A DNA stretch of 15,447 nt from Hydromicrobium sp964415365 (lineage in GTDB: Bacteria > Actinomycetota > Humimicrobiia > Humimicrobiales > Humimicrobiaceae). Of this stretch, positions 1-6,809 are shown piece by piece. The notes under the pieces were generated by a model. It saw only the letters and a program-made list of their open reading frames with translations. It had not been told where the DNA came from and did not search any database. Each line of letters starts with the position of its first letter. The stretch's first letter is position 1. Made by a program: the position numbers and the translations under genes. The DNA lies in assembly GCA_964415365.1 (NCBI GenBank), contig CAYPYW010000042.1, positions 1 to 15,447 on the forward strand, written 5' to 3'.

Positions 1-336
1 ATATTCTCGCAAGACTGCATCCCTCCTGGCATCAAAAGAAGGGCTGACCTTTTTAACTTCTTTAATAACTATATCAGCCGGTAGCAAACTATTTACAGAC
101 CACGATATTCTGTAGATATCCAAATCTTTACCGGTTTTAAAACTTATTACCTGGTATTTGGCATGAACTCCGGCATCAGTTCTCCCAGCATATTGAAGAT
201 CTACTTTCTCATTTAAGATTTTTGAAAGAACAGCTACCAGCTCTCCCTGTATAGTATTAATTCCACCTGGCTGTATTTGAAATCCACTATAGTTAGTCCC
301 ATCATATTCCACAACAGCCATGTAGTTATTTATCAT
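1..336 (-). CDS. truA: tRNA pseudouridine(38-40) synthase TruA, 5' part (cut by window edge)
   Basis: TruA converts uridines 38-40 of the tRNA anticodon arm to pseudouridine. I translated this by hand: about 112 N-terminal residues are present and the rest lies beyond base 1. It opens MINNYMAVVEYDGTNYSGFQ, with the family's EYDGT-(N/F)-x-G-(F/W)-Q strand, followed by GRTDAGVHA at residues 51-59, whose Asp54 is the expected catalytic nucleophile. FDAR at 101-104 is also typical. The ATG at 336 is preferred over an in-frame ATG at 321 because it keeps the first strand intact; a stop lies just upstream. No good Shine-Dalgarno is visible, so translation may depend on coupling with rplQ, 47 nt upstream. 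truA after rplQ is a common arrangement. Confidence 0.95.
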   Translation of the reverse strand, partial: MINNYMAVVEYDGTNYSGFQIQPGGINTIQGELVAVLSKILNEKVDLQYAGRTDAGVHAKYQVISFKTGKDLDIYRISWSVNSLLPADIVIKEVKKVSPSFDARRDAVLREY

Positions 337-383
337 CTTTTGCCGTATAATTTAGAATTTTCAAAATAACACCAGTTCTACTT

Positions 384-740
384 TTATTTCATCAGTAGTT
401 CCATTATTACTAACTCCGCACCATCCCCAGCTCTGTTCTTATACTTAACAATTCTGGTAAATCCACTGGATCTCTCATACATCCCCGGAGCTATTTCATT
501 AAACAACTTCTGTACTGCCTTGGTATTACCCAATAACCTGATGCAGTTCCTTCTCGCAGCTAAGTTATCCTTTTTAGCCATGGTTATCAGTTTATCCACA
601 AAACTCCTCACATACTTGGCCTTCGCCACCGTAGTTTTAATTTTTCCATTTTCAAATAATGAAATGGTTAAATTTCTCATAATTGCTTTCTGATTACTGC
701 TGCTCCCGCCAAATCTTCTACCTTTTTTAGGTATCACCAT
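384..740 (-). CDS. rplQ: 50S ribosomal protein L17 (bL17)
   Basis: bL17 is a large-subunit protein near the polypeptide exit tunnel. The 118-residue length is normal. The core is recognisable: RNLTISLFENGKIKTTVAKA (about 22-41), a helix with KLITMAKKDN (50-59), and the C-terminal SGFTRIVKYKNRAGDGAELVIMEL (about 92-115). The N-terminus MVIPKKGRRFGGSSSNQKA differs from the usual M-x-HRK-x-x-KLGR-x-x-x-HR form and resembles, from memory, the actinobacterial type with its P-x-KG-x-R-x-GG start. The ATG is preceded by AGGAG about 9 nt away. It lies 19 nt after rpoA, the classic last pair of the alpha operon. Confidence 0.97.
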   Translation of the reverse strand: MVIPKKGRRFGGSSSNQKAIMRNLTISLFENGKIKTTVAKAKYVRSFVDKLITMAKKDNLAARRNCIRLLGNTKAVQKLFNEIAPGMYERSSGFTRIVKYKNRAGDGAELVIMELLMK

Positions 741-759
741 ATTCTACTTCTCCTGCTCA

Positions 760-1695
760 TTATTTTTGCTTAAAGGATAACCCCAGTTCTTTTATTTTAT
801 CTTTTACTTCCTGAATAGATTTCTGCCCAAAGTTCCTAATGTCAAGAAGCTCATCTTCACTATATTCCAGTAGTTTTTCTACAGAATCAATTCCTTCTCT
901 CTTAAGACAGTTGTACGCCCTCACCGAAAGTTCCAACTCCTCTATAGAAGGATATTCCTGTTTCTTATCTTCCTCTTCAATTTCTTCAAATATTGGTTCA
1001 TTTTTATTTTCTTTGTCTGACAAATCTATTAGAAGGGCCATATAATCATTAATAATTTTAGACGCCTGGCTTAAAGTATCTTCCGGTTTAACACTGCCAT
1101 TAGTTTTTATACTTATTAAGAGCTTATCAAAGTTAGTAATTTGACCAACTCTTGTATTTTCAACTTTAAATTGAACCAGTCTTACCGGTGAAAATATAGT
1201 ATCAATAGGTATTACTCCAAGGGGTTCCCCTTCTACTGCATTTTCTTCTGCATTTTTATAACCTTTATTTTTCTCCAGTCTAATCTCTGCATTCAACTTC
1301 CCTTTTTTTGTCAGAGCACAAATATATTCATCCGGATTTACTATCTCCACATCAGAGGAAAGTTTTATATCCGAAGCCTTCACAGTTCCAGGACCCTTCT
1401 TTTCGAGTTTCAACAGTACCGGCTCATCACCTTCCATTTTAAAAACAACACCTTTTAGATTGGCAATGAATTCTACCATATCTTCTTTCATTCCTTCCAG
1501 AGTTGAGAACTCGTGCATAACGTCTTCTACTCTAATCCTCGTAATTCCCACCCCTTCTATAGATGAAAGCAGAACTCTTCTAATCGAATTACCTAAAGTG
1601 TGACCAAAACCTCTTTCTAACGGCTCAATAATAAATTCACCGGAAAAATCATCTTTATGTTTAATGCTCACATTGGGCTTATGCATTTTTAGCAA
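760..1695 (-). CDS. rpoA: DNA-directed RNA polymerase subunit alpha
   Basis: The alpha subunit dimerises to scaffold beta and beta' and contacts UP elements and activators. The 311 residues have the two-domain structure: an N-terminal assembly domain (about 8-230) with the conserved EPLERGFGHTLGNSIRRVLLSS around 24-45, an acidic linker (about 231-248, EEIEEED), and a C-terminal helix-hairpin-helix domain (about 250-311) with LSVRAYNCLKREGI and LLDIRNFGQKSIQEVK. Arg259 and Asn262 match the DNA-contacting residues of E. coli alpha by motif. The start is a TTG with AGGAGGT about 9 nt upstream. An in-frame ATG three codons later would place that site too far away. A 47-nt leader with a palindromic repeat separates it from rpsD. 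Confidence 0.98.
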   Translation of the reverse strand: MLKMHKPNVSIKHKDDFSGEFIIEPLERGFGHTLGNSIRRVLLSSIEGVGITRIRVEDVMHEFSTLEGMKEDMVEFIANLKGVVFKMEGDEPVLLKLEKKGPGTVKASDIKLSSDVEIVNPDEYICALTKKGKLNAEIRLEKNKGYKNAEENAVEGEPLGVIPIDTIFSPVRLVQFKVENTRVGQITNFDKLLISIKTNGSVKPEDTLSQASKIINDYMALLIDLSDKENKNEPIFEEIEEEDKKQEYPSIEELELSVRAYNCLKREGIDSVEKLLEYSEDELLDIRNFGQKSIQEVKDKIKELGLSFKQK

Positions 1696-1720
1696 TTTAT
1701 ATCTACCTCCTAAAGAAAAA

Positions 1721-1744
1721 AATATTCAAATGAATATTCAAATT
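1721..1744. repeat. 12-nt tandem repeat with palindromic core before rpoA
   Basis: Two adjacent 12-nt units, AATATTCAAATG and AATATTCAAATT on the plus strand, match at 11 of 12 positions. The overlapping arrangement also gives an inverted repeat AATATTCA-AA-TGAATATT. The element sits between the rpsD stop (overlapping its last two bases) and the rpoA ribosome-binding site. It could be a weak hairpin, a protein-binding operator or simple AT-rich drift. No function is known to me. Confidence 0.6.
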
Positions 1745-2369
1745 ACTTAGAATAAAGCTCTACTATTACTCGCTCATTAATAGGAACTTTTATTTCATCC
1801 CGCTCAGGGTATCTTACGAGCTTTCCTCTTAGTTTATCCAGGTCGACCTCCAGCCATTCAGGTATGGTTAAACTTCCACCACTTTCTTTCGCTTCCATTA
1901 TTGGAACTATCTCTTTACTGGACGGTGCAACGCTTACTTCTTCTCCTTCTTTTAACAGATATGAAGGCTTATCAACCTTTTTACCGTTAACCTGAATATG
2001 CCCATGGCTGATTAATTGTTTTGCCTGCGCCCTGGATGTAGCGAATCCCATTGTATAAATAACATTGTCAAGTCTGGTCTCCAGAAGCTGGAGTAATATC
2101 TCTCCTGTAACTCCTTTTCTCTTTACTGCTTTTTTATAATAATTCCTAAATTGTCGCTCTAATACTCCGTAATACCTCTTAGCTTTTTGTTTTTCTCTTA
2201 ACTGAGTATAATACTCAGTTTCCATAAGTCTTCTCTTAGCTCTTTGGCCTGGAACATAGGGTTTTTTTTCTAAAACACATTTATCAGAGAAACACCTCTG
2301 CCCTTTTAAAAATAACTTTTCTCTTTCTCTCCTGCACTGCCTGCAGGAAGATCCCTTAGTTATTGCCAT
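1743..2369 (-). CDS. rpsD: 30S ribosomal protein S4 (uS4), zinc-binding form
   Basis: S4 is a primary 16S rRNA-binding protein that nucleates assembly of the 30S body and in many bacteria also regulates its own operon. From the chosen ATG the protein has 208 residues. The N-terminus carries a zinc-knuckle: Cys9, Cys12, Cys26 and Cys31 (C-x2-C-x13-C-x4-C), as in the zinc-containing S4 of Thermus. PYVPGQ follows, and the S4 RNA-binding domain (about 95-160) includes LLETRLDNVIYTMGFA-SRAQAKQLISHGHI. An upstream in-frame TTG at 2378 overlaps the AAGGAG site, so the ATG at 2369, 9 nt after AAGGAG, is the better start. The C-terminal PIxERxIVELYSK ending is canonical. Confidence 0.98.
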   Translation of the reverse strand: MAITKGSSCRQCRREREKLFLKGQRCFSDKCVLEKKPYVPGQRAKRRLMETEYYTQLREKQKAKRYYGVLERQFRNYYKKAVKRKGVTGEILLQLLETRLDNVIYTMGFATSRAQAKQLISHGHIQVNGKKVDKPSYLLKEGEEVSVAPSSKEIVPIMEAKESGGSLTIPEWLEVDLDKLRGKLVRYPERDEIKVPINERVIVELYSK

Positions 2370-2396
2370 ATATAGCAACTCCTTGTTTGAAATTTT

Positions 2397-2795
2397 TTAA
2401 ACTCTTCTTCTTTTAGGTAGTCTGCAGCCATTGTGAGGCACAGGTGTTACATCTATTATATTACCGATCTCCAGTCCTGCAGCCTGAAGAGACCTTACAG
2501 CAGTTTCTCTGCCAGACCCCACACCTTTAACTCTCACATCCACTTTAGCAACTCCATGTTCCTGTGCACTTCTGGCCACCGCAGTTGCCGTTATTTGAGC
2601 AGCAAATGGAGTACTTTTTCTGGAACCTTTAAAACCCTGCCCTCCGGCACTACCCCAGGCAATAGTATTACCATTTAAGTCAGTTATATTTACAATGGTA
2701 TTGTTAAAGGTAGACTGAATATGGGCAATCCCGTAGGGTATATTTTTTCTTTCTTTACTTTTTATTTTTCTTTTACCGGTGGTTTTTCTTGCCAA
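2397..2795 (-). CDS. rpsK: 30S ribosomal protein S11 (uS11)
   Basis: uS11 sits on the 30S platform and contacts the mRNA exit region with S7 and S18. The 132-residue product begins (TTG)ARKTTGKRK, contains IAHIQSTFNNTIVNITD (about 23-39), STPFAAQ (61-67) and the glycine loop GVGSGR (91-96), and ends DVTPVPHNGCRLPKRRRV, the S11 signature tail. A longer reading from a TTG at 2810 would put the GGGAGGT Shine-Dalgarno inside the gene. The TTG at 2795, 5 nt after that site, gives the canonical M-A-R-K start. It lies 22 nt after rpsM and 27 nt before rpsD. Confidence 0.97.
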   Translation of the reverse strand: MARKTTGKRKIKSKERKNIPYGIAHIQSTFNNTIVNITDLNGNTIAWGSAGGQGFKGSRKSTPFAAQITATAVARSAQEHGVAKVDVRVKGVGSGRETAVRSLQAAGLEIGNIIDVTPVPHNGCRLPKRRRV

Positions 2796-2817
2796 ACTTA
2801 CCTCCCACAATTTTTAC

Positions 2818-3192
2818 TTAAGACTGAGTCTTTTTTATGCCAACACTTCTTCTCTTACCTTTCCTGGTCCTGGCATTAGTATGAGTTCTCTGACCTCTAA
2901 CCGGCAGTCCTCTTTTATGCCTGATTCCCTTGTAAGAGTTTATCTCAATTAATCTTTTTATGTTCTGACTTATTTCTCTTCTAAGATCTCCTTCAATAGT
3001 GTAATTGTTTTCTATATATTCCCTTATTTTTACTACTTCGTCTTCGCTGAGGTCTTTAGCCTTCATACCCTTTTCAATCTTTAATTCGTCCAGTATCGCC
3101 TCTGCACTTGACCTACCAATGCCAAAAATATAAGTCAAAGCTATACAGATATGCTTATCATTTGGTATATCAACACCTGAAATTCTTACCAA
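2818..3192 (-). CDS. rpsM: 30S ribosomal protein S13 (uS13)
   Basis: uS13 lies in the 30S head, forms inter-subunit bridges with 23S rRNA and L5, and its tail contacts the P-site tRNA. The 124 residues match family length. The N-terminal VRISGVDIPNDKHICIALTY and IFGIGRSSA helix-turn region (about 22-30) are typical. The RGLPVRGQRTHTNART signature occupies 94-109, followed by a basic tail. The start is a TTG preceded by AAGGAGG with 6-7 nt spacing; no ATG is available nearby. It follows rpmJ by 11 nt, and the rpmJ stop runs straight into this ribosome-binding site. Confidence 0.98.
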   Translation of the reverse strand: MVRISGVDIPNDKHICIALTYIFGIGRSSAEAILDELKIEKGMKAKDLSEDEVVKIREYIENNYTIEGDLRREISQNIKRLIEINSYKGIRHKRGLPVRGQRTHTNARTRKGKRRSVGIKKTQS

Positions 3193-3203
3193 TTAAAACC
3201 TCC

Positions 3204-3317
3204 TTAACCCTGTCTCTGCTTATGGCGTGGATTCTTACAAATAATAATAACTTTTCCCTCTCTCTTTATAACCTTACAGCTTTTACATATTTTTTTTACT
3301 GATGGTTTAACTTTCAT
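3204..3317 (-). CDS. rpmJ: 50S ribosomal protein L36 (bL36), zinc-binding form
   Basis: This small gene was translated by hand. The 37-residue product begins MKVKPSVKKICKSCKVIKRE and ends CKNPRHKQRQG. Cys11, Cys14, Cys27 and His32 form the expected zinc site (C-x2-C-x12-C-x4-H), so it is the zinc-containing L36 and not the Cys-less paralogue. It binds 23S rRNA late in 50S assembly. AAGGA lies 6 nt before the ATG at 3317. An ATG two codons upstream touches the Shine-Dalgarno directly and is unlikely. infA-rpmJ-rpsM is the standard order. Confidence 0.98.
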   Translation of the reverse strand: MKVKPSVKKICKSCKVIKREGKVIIICKNPRHKQRQG

Positions 3318-3389
3318 TATCATTCCTTCTCTTAAGTCACTTCTTCCTATCACTTAAACCCTGAAACATAAACTTTAAATATAATCCAA

Positions 3390-3611
3390 TTACTTTTTTC
3401 TAAAAATAATTCTTCCCCTGCTTAAATCATAAGGTGATATTTCAACTTTAACTCTATCGCCAGGTAAAATTTTTATATAATGCATCCTCATTTTCCCTGA
3501 AATATGCGCCAGCACCCTATGGCCATTATCAAGCTCCACTCTAAACATGGCATTCGGAAGTGCCTCCAAAATAGTTCCTTCGGCTTCTATTACGTTCTCT
3601 TTTTTAGTAAT
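3390..3611 (-). CDS. infA: Translation initiation factor IF-1, apparent ATT start
   Basis: IF-1 occupies the 30S A site during initiation and supports IF-2 and IF-3. Hand translation gives 73 residues, ITKKENVIEAEGTILEALPN at the start, then AMFRVELDNGHRVLAHISGK, MRMHYIKILPGDRVKVE and SPYDLSRGRIIFRKK. This is a near-canonical S1/OB-fold IF-1 (usual length about 72). Upstream in frame there is a TAG 18 nt before the ATT, and no ATG, GTG or TTG lies between that stop and the conserved core. The ATT at 3611 aligns with the usual Met of M-A-K-K-E-x-V-I-E and lies 7 nt after GGGGG, a workable Shine-Dalgarno. ATT initiation is therefore inferred; a base error in the sequence is the alternative. Confidence 0.93.
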   Translation of the reverse strand: MTKKENVIEAEGTILEALPNAMFRVELDNGHRVLAHISGKMRMHYIKILPGDRVKVEISPYDLSRGRIIFRKK

Positions 3612-3710
3612 TTTTAAACCCCCGTGCTAACATTTCCGATATAAAAATAGCGCAAGTACGTAGATTACCAAAAAACCATTGGTATGTCTATAAAATTTTC
3701 CTGCCACTAT
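3612..3710 (-). promoter_or_regulatory. infA leader with inverted repeat and possible promoter
   Basis: This 99-nt gap is the largest in the window. Reading the minus strand, TTGGTA (3671-3666) and TATTTT (3649-3644) are 16 nt apart and could be a weak sigma-70-type promoter, placing transcription start roughly 25 nt before the infA ATT. TACCAA and TTGGTA form a 6-bp inverted repeat with a 7-nt spacer (3666-3684), and the candidate -35 lies in one arm. The GGGGG Shine-Dalgarno of infA is at 3619-3623. No coding sequence is visible. The promoter call is tentative. Confidence 0.3.
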
Positions 3711-4475
3711 TTACACTCTGGTTAATATCAAAGGGCCATCTTTACATATCGCTACCGTATCCTCAAAATGACAGGAAGGTTTCCTGTCCCTGGTCACAAC
3801 AGTCCACATATCACTTAGTATTTCAACATCACTACTACCCTGATTAAACATTGGCTCTATGGCTAAAACCATCCCCTCTTTCAAAACCGGCCCCTGCCCG
3901 GGAGGCCCATAATTCAATATCTGAGGATCTTCATGCATCTCTCTACCAATTCCATGGCCTACAAAATCTTTAACTACCGAAAACCCGTCCACTGTAGCTC
4001 TATTCTCAATCACATTGGAAATATCCGATAATCTATTCCCAGGAGTACACTTCTCTATACTTATATCAAGCGCCTCTCTGGTAGCATTCCATAGCTTTTC
4101 GCCAATCTTACTTACTTTCCCAACTTTATAAGTCCGTGCAGCATCTCCGTAAAAACCATTTACTTTTACTCCAACATCAATAGAGACCAGTTCTCCATCC
4201 TTTATAACTTTCTTGCCCGGAATGCCATGAACCACTTCTTCATCAATTGATATACAGACACTGCTGGGAAAGGGCCGTTTACCAACCTTCCCCATATAAC
4301 CCTTAAAAGCAGGAATAGCCTTCTCACCAATTATAATTTCTTCAGCCATCCTATCTATATAATCAGTAGTGACACCGGGTTTTATGATTTCTTCTATTTT
4401 CAAAAAAACTTTAGCTACAATCCTACCAGCTTCCTGCATTATTCTGATTTCGTCTGCTGATTTACATATTATCAT
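3711..4475 (-). CDS. map: Methionine aminopeptidase, type I
   Basis: This cytosolic metalloenzyme removes the initiator Met from nascent proteins. The 254-residue, single-domain pita-bread fold has all five metal ligands at the expected spacing: Asp100 (SIDVGV), Asp111 (GDAART), His174 (GHGIG), Glu207 (AIEPM) and Glu238 (FEDTVA). The substrate-contacting His83 (VVHGIPG) and His181 are also present. There is no N-terminal SH3-binding or zinc-finger extension, so it is a type Ia form. The ATG overlaps the adk stop in an ATGA arrangement, implying translational coupling. secY-adk-map is a conserved trio, linking export, adenylate balance and N-terminal processing to ribosome synthesis. Confidence 0.98.
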   Translation of the reverse strand: MIICKSADEIRIMQEAGRIVAKVFLKIEEIIKPGVTTDYIDRMAEEIIIGEKAIPAFKGYMGKVGKRPFPSSVCISIDEEVVHGIPGKKVIKDGELVSIDVGVKVNGFYGDAARTYKVGKVSKIGEKLWNATREALDISIEKCTPGNRLSDISNVIENRATVDGFSVVKDFVGHGIGREMHEDPQILNYGPPGQGPVLKEGMVLAIEPMFNQGSSDVEILSDMWTVVTRDRKPSCHFEDTVAICKDGPLILTRV

Positions 4476-5107
4476 AGAACTTTCAATATCCTTTTAGTTA
4501 TTTCTTCCTCTTCCCCGCAACCATCAACATTTACAAGCAATCCCTTATCAGCATAAAAATCAGTTACTGGTCTGGTTTCTGACTCATATATTTCCAGCCT
4601 GTGTTTGATGACTTTCAAATCATCATCTTTTCTCTTTATCAAATCACCATTACACTTTGGACACTTTTCCAAATTTTTATGGCTATTATTAACACTGAAT
4701 ATACTTTTGCACACGCTACAGGTTCTCCTTCTACTGAGTCTGTCAATAATCTCATTTTTATTAACAACAATATTTATTACTTTATCTAATTCAATCCCTA
4801 ACTCGCCTAGCATGTCTGAAAACATTCTTGCCTGATTTAAATTCCTGGGAAAACCATCCATTAAAAATCCGTTTTTCAATCCACCGCTGTCTATTCTACT
4901 CCTTATTATTTCGATTATTATTCCATCCGGGACTAATTTTCCATTTTCGACAAATCTGGCTGCTTTTTTTCCTAACTTGGACTCTCTCTTTATTTCATGC
5001 CTCAAAATATCTCCTGTTGAAATATGGGGTATATTAAATTTATTAGAAATTATTTCTGCCTGTGTCCCCTTCCCTGCACCAGGAGCTCCCAGCAAAACTA
5101 ACCTCAT
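4472..5107 (-). CDS. adk: Adenylate kinase, zinc-LID form
   Basis: Adk catalyses ATP + AMP to 2 ADP in the cytosol. The 211-residue, long-form enzyme has the P-loop GAPGAGKGT (7-15), the AMP-binding STGDILR (30-36), FLMDGFPRNLNQA (81-93) and the LID-associated RRR (126-128). The LID domain carries a zinc site with Cys130, Cys133, Cys149 and Cys152, common in Gram-positive and thermophilic Adk. The DDD-x-x-KVIKHRLEIY stretch (161-174) replaces the usual Glu of DDxxExVxxRL with Lys, a mild variant. The ATG overlaps the secY stop (ATGA) and its own stop overlaps map, so the three genes are tightly coupled. Confidence 0.98.
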   Translation of the reverse strand: MRLVLLGAPGAGKGTQAEIISNKFNIPHISTGDILRHEIKRESKLGKKAARFVENGKLVPDGIIIEIIRSRIDSGGLKNGFLMDGFPRNLNQARMFSDMLGELGIELDKVINIVVNKNEIIDRLSRRRTCSVCKSIFSVNNSHKNLEKCPKCNGDLIKRKDDDLKVIKHRLEIYESETRPVTDFYADKGLLVNVDGCGEEEEITKRILKVL

Positions 5108-6366
5108 TTTAAAAACCCTTCATAATCCCTCATAGTAAGATGGGATTCAAGTTGTCTCATAGTATCTAATGCAACACTCACTGCAATAAGTATAGACGTC
5201 CCACCAAATCTAAAGGGTATATCCATATAATCAATTAATACTTCCGGAAGAAGTGCAATTATTGCCAGAAATATAGCACCCGGTAATGTTATCCTGTTTA
5301 AAATATTGGTCAAATAATCTGCGGTATTCTTTCCAGGTCGCAGTCCCGGTATAAATCCCCCGTATTTTCTTAGATTATCTGCAGTATCCAGAGGATTAAA
5401 GGTAATAGCATTATAAAAGTAAGCAAATATGATAATTAATACTGTATAGGTAATGGCGTAAATTGGATTAATTCTTCCCTCTACAGTTGAACTCATTGCA
5501 GTGGCAATTGACTGAATCCACTGGACAGGTGTAAATTGTGCAATTGTTGCAGGGAAAAGTATAATAGATACCGCCAGTATTATAGGCATCACTCCTGACT
5601 GATTGACTTTAAGTGGTATATAAGTACTCTGCCCGCCAAAGACCTTTCTCCCTACAATTCTTTTTGCATACTGTACCGGTATTTTTCTCTCACCCTGCTG
5701 GATAAGTATCACAGCCATAACCACAGCAATAAATAAAATTACAAAAAGAGCCAGGAAGAAATAATTCGTACCCCGTAATCTAAATAGACTTATAAACTGG
5801 CCTGGTATCCTGGAAATTATACTGGCAAATATCAAAAGTGAAATTCCATTTCCTATTCCATGAATATTTATCAATTCTCCCAACCACATTATCAAGGTAG
5901 TCCCCGCAGTAAGTGTGGCTACAATCAAAGTAACATGCATAAAATCAAAATCAAGTATGGCACCATAATTTTTAAAGAAAAATACCATCGCTACGGACTG
6001 CATAAGAGCCAGCCCCACAGTCATATATCTTGCTATCTGATTTATTTTTCTCCTGCCTGTTTCTCCCTCCTTCGCCATTTGATCCAATCTGGGAATCACT
6101 ACCTGAAGAAGCTGCATCACAATAGTGGCAGTAATATAAGGCATAATGCCCAGAGAAAACACAGCAAATTTCCCCAGTGCTCCCCCCGAAAACAAATCCA
6201 TCATGCCCATTACTCCGGTCTCAACCTGTCCCAGAATTTTATCAGCATCTACTCCCGGTATGGTAATGTTAGCACCAAATCTATAAAGAGCCAGAATACC
6301 AATGGTATACAGTATTCTATTTCTGACTTCTTTAATTCTAAAAGCGTTCGCAATAGCCCGGAACAC
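5104..6366 (-). CDS. secY: Preprotein translocase subunit SecY
   Basis: SecY is the channel subunit of the SecYEG translocon in the cytoplasmic membrane. The 420 residues contain ten hydrophobic segments at roughly 18-36, 68-90, 113-131, 143-163, 174-186, 202-223, 259-279, 303-322, 360-380 and 388-402. Diagnostic stretches are the plug region DLFSGGALGKFAVFSLGIMP (57-76), GIGNGISLLIF (170-180), and the cytosolic loop YGGFIPGLRPGKNTADYL (335-352) that contacts SecA and the ribosome. The start is GTG in a TAGTG overlap with the rplO stop; GGAGG lies inside the end of rplO. Following L15 is the standard position. Confidence 0.99.
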   Translation of the reverse strand: MFRAIANAFRIKEVRNRILYTIGILALYRFGANITIPGVDADKILGQVETGVMGMMDLFSGGALGKFAVFSLGIMPYITATIVMQLLQVVIPRLDQMAKEGETGRRKINQIARYMTVGLALMQSVAMVFFFKNYGAILDFDFMHVTLIVATLTAGTTLIMWLGELINIHGIGNGISLLIFASIISRIPGQFISLFRLRGTNYFFLALFVILFIAVVMAVILIQQGERKIPVQYAKRIVGRKVFGGQSTYIPLKVNQSGVMPIILAVSIILFPATIAQFTPVQWIQSIATAMSSTVEGRINPIYAITYTVLIIIFAYFYNAITFNPLDTADNLRKYGGFIPGLRPGKNTADYLTNILNRITLPGAIFLAIIALLPEVLIDYMDIPFRFGGTSILIAVSVALDTMRQLESHLTMRDYEGFLK

Positions 6367-6809
6367 TAAATTACCTCCGCTTTCCCACCGGCTTTTTCAA
6401 TTTTAGCTACAGCATTTTTGCTGAAATAATTGGCTCTTATGGTCAATTTTTTTGTAAGTTCACCATTACCCAATATTTTTATAGGGTTCGACTTTTTTAT
6501 GACCAGACCATTCTTTTCTAAAAAATCATAATCAATAGTGCTATTATCTTTGAATTTCTCTAACTGCCCCACATTAATTAGATTATTTACTTTCTTCCTG
6601 GTATTCTTAAAACCCCTAAGATGCGGTAATCTTCTCTGCAGGGGCATCTGTCCACCCTCAAACCCCAATCTGGTTTTACCGCCTGATCGGGAAAGTTGCC
6701 CTTTGGTGCCCCGACCACTGGTAGTTCCATGTCCAGAACTGTTCCCTCTACCTACTCTTTTCCTTTTCTTTATAGACTCAGGAGATCCTAAATCACAAAG
6801 CTTCACCAT
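6366..6809 (-). CDS. rplO: 50S ribosomal protein L15 (uL15)
   Basis: uL15 is a late-assembling 23S rRNA-binding protein. The 147-residue product begins MVKLCDLGSPESIKKRKRVG, then a glycine-rich N-terminal arm (GRGNSSGHGTTSGRGTKGQ, about 20-38), the GFEGGQMPLQRRLPHLRGF core (49-67), and a C-terminal domain ending KIEKAGGKAEVI. The start could be the ATG at 6809 or the adjacent GTG at 6806. The GTG gives the canonical MKL start and a better distance from AAGGAG. The gene normally follows rpmD; here only 33 nt separate it from rpsE. Confidence 0.97.
   Translation of the reverse strand: MVKLCDLGSPESIKKRKRVGRGNSSGHGTTSGRGTKGQLSRSGGKTRLGFEGGQMPLQRRLPHLRGFKNTRKKVNNLINVGQLEKFKDNSTIDYDFLEKNGLVIKKSNPIKILGNGELTKKLTIRANYFSKNAVAKIEKAGGKAEVI

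Noticed and set aside
348..383. 12-codon TTG-started ORF (MKILNYTAKDDK) between rplQ and truA
   Set aside because: It has no Shine-Dalgarno and no family resemblance. A short open frame is expected by chance in AT-rich DNA.
3318..3389. 72-nt infA-rpmJ gap checked for a hairpin terminator or promoter
   Set aside because: Only loose matches (TTAAGT/ACTTAA with a 14-nt loop) and no T-tract or convincing -35/-10 pair. Nothing supportable.
5860..6369. 169-residue plus-strand ORF opposite secY
   Set aside because: It is antisense to a clear secY, has no recognisable domain and a composition expected from a reverse frame. The same applies to all the other plus-strand ORFs in the window.
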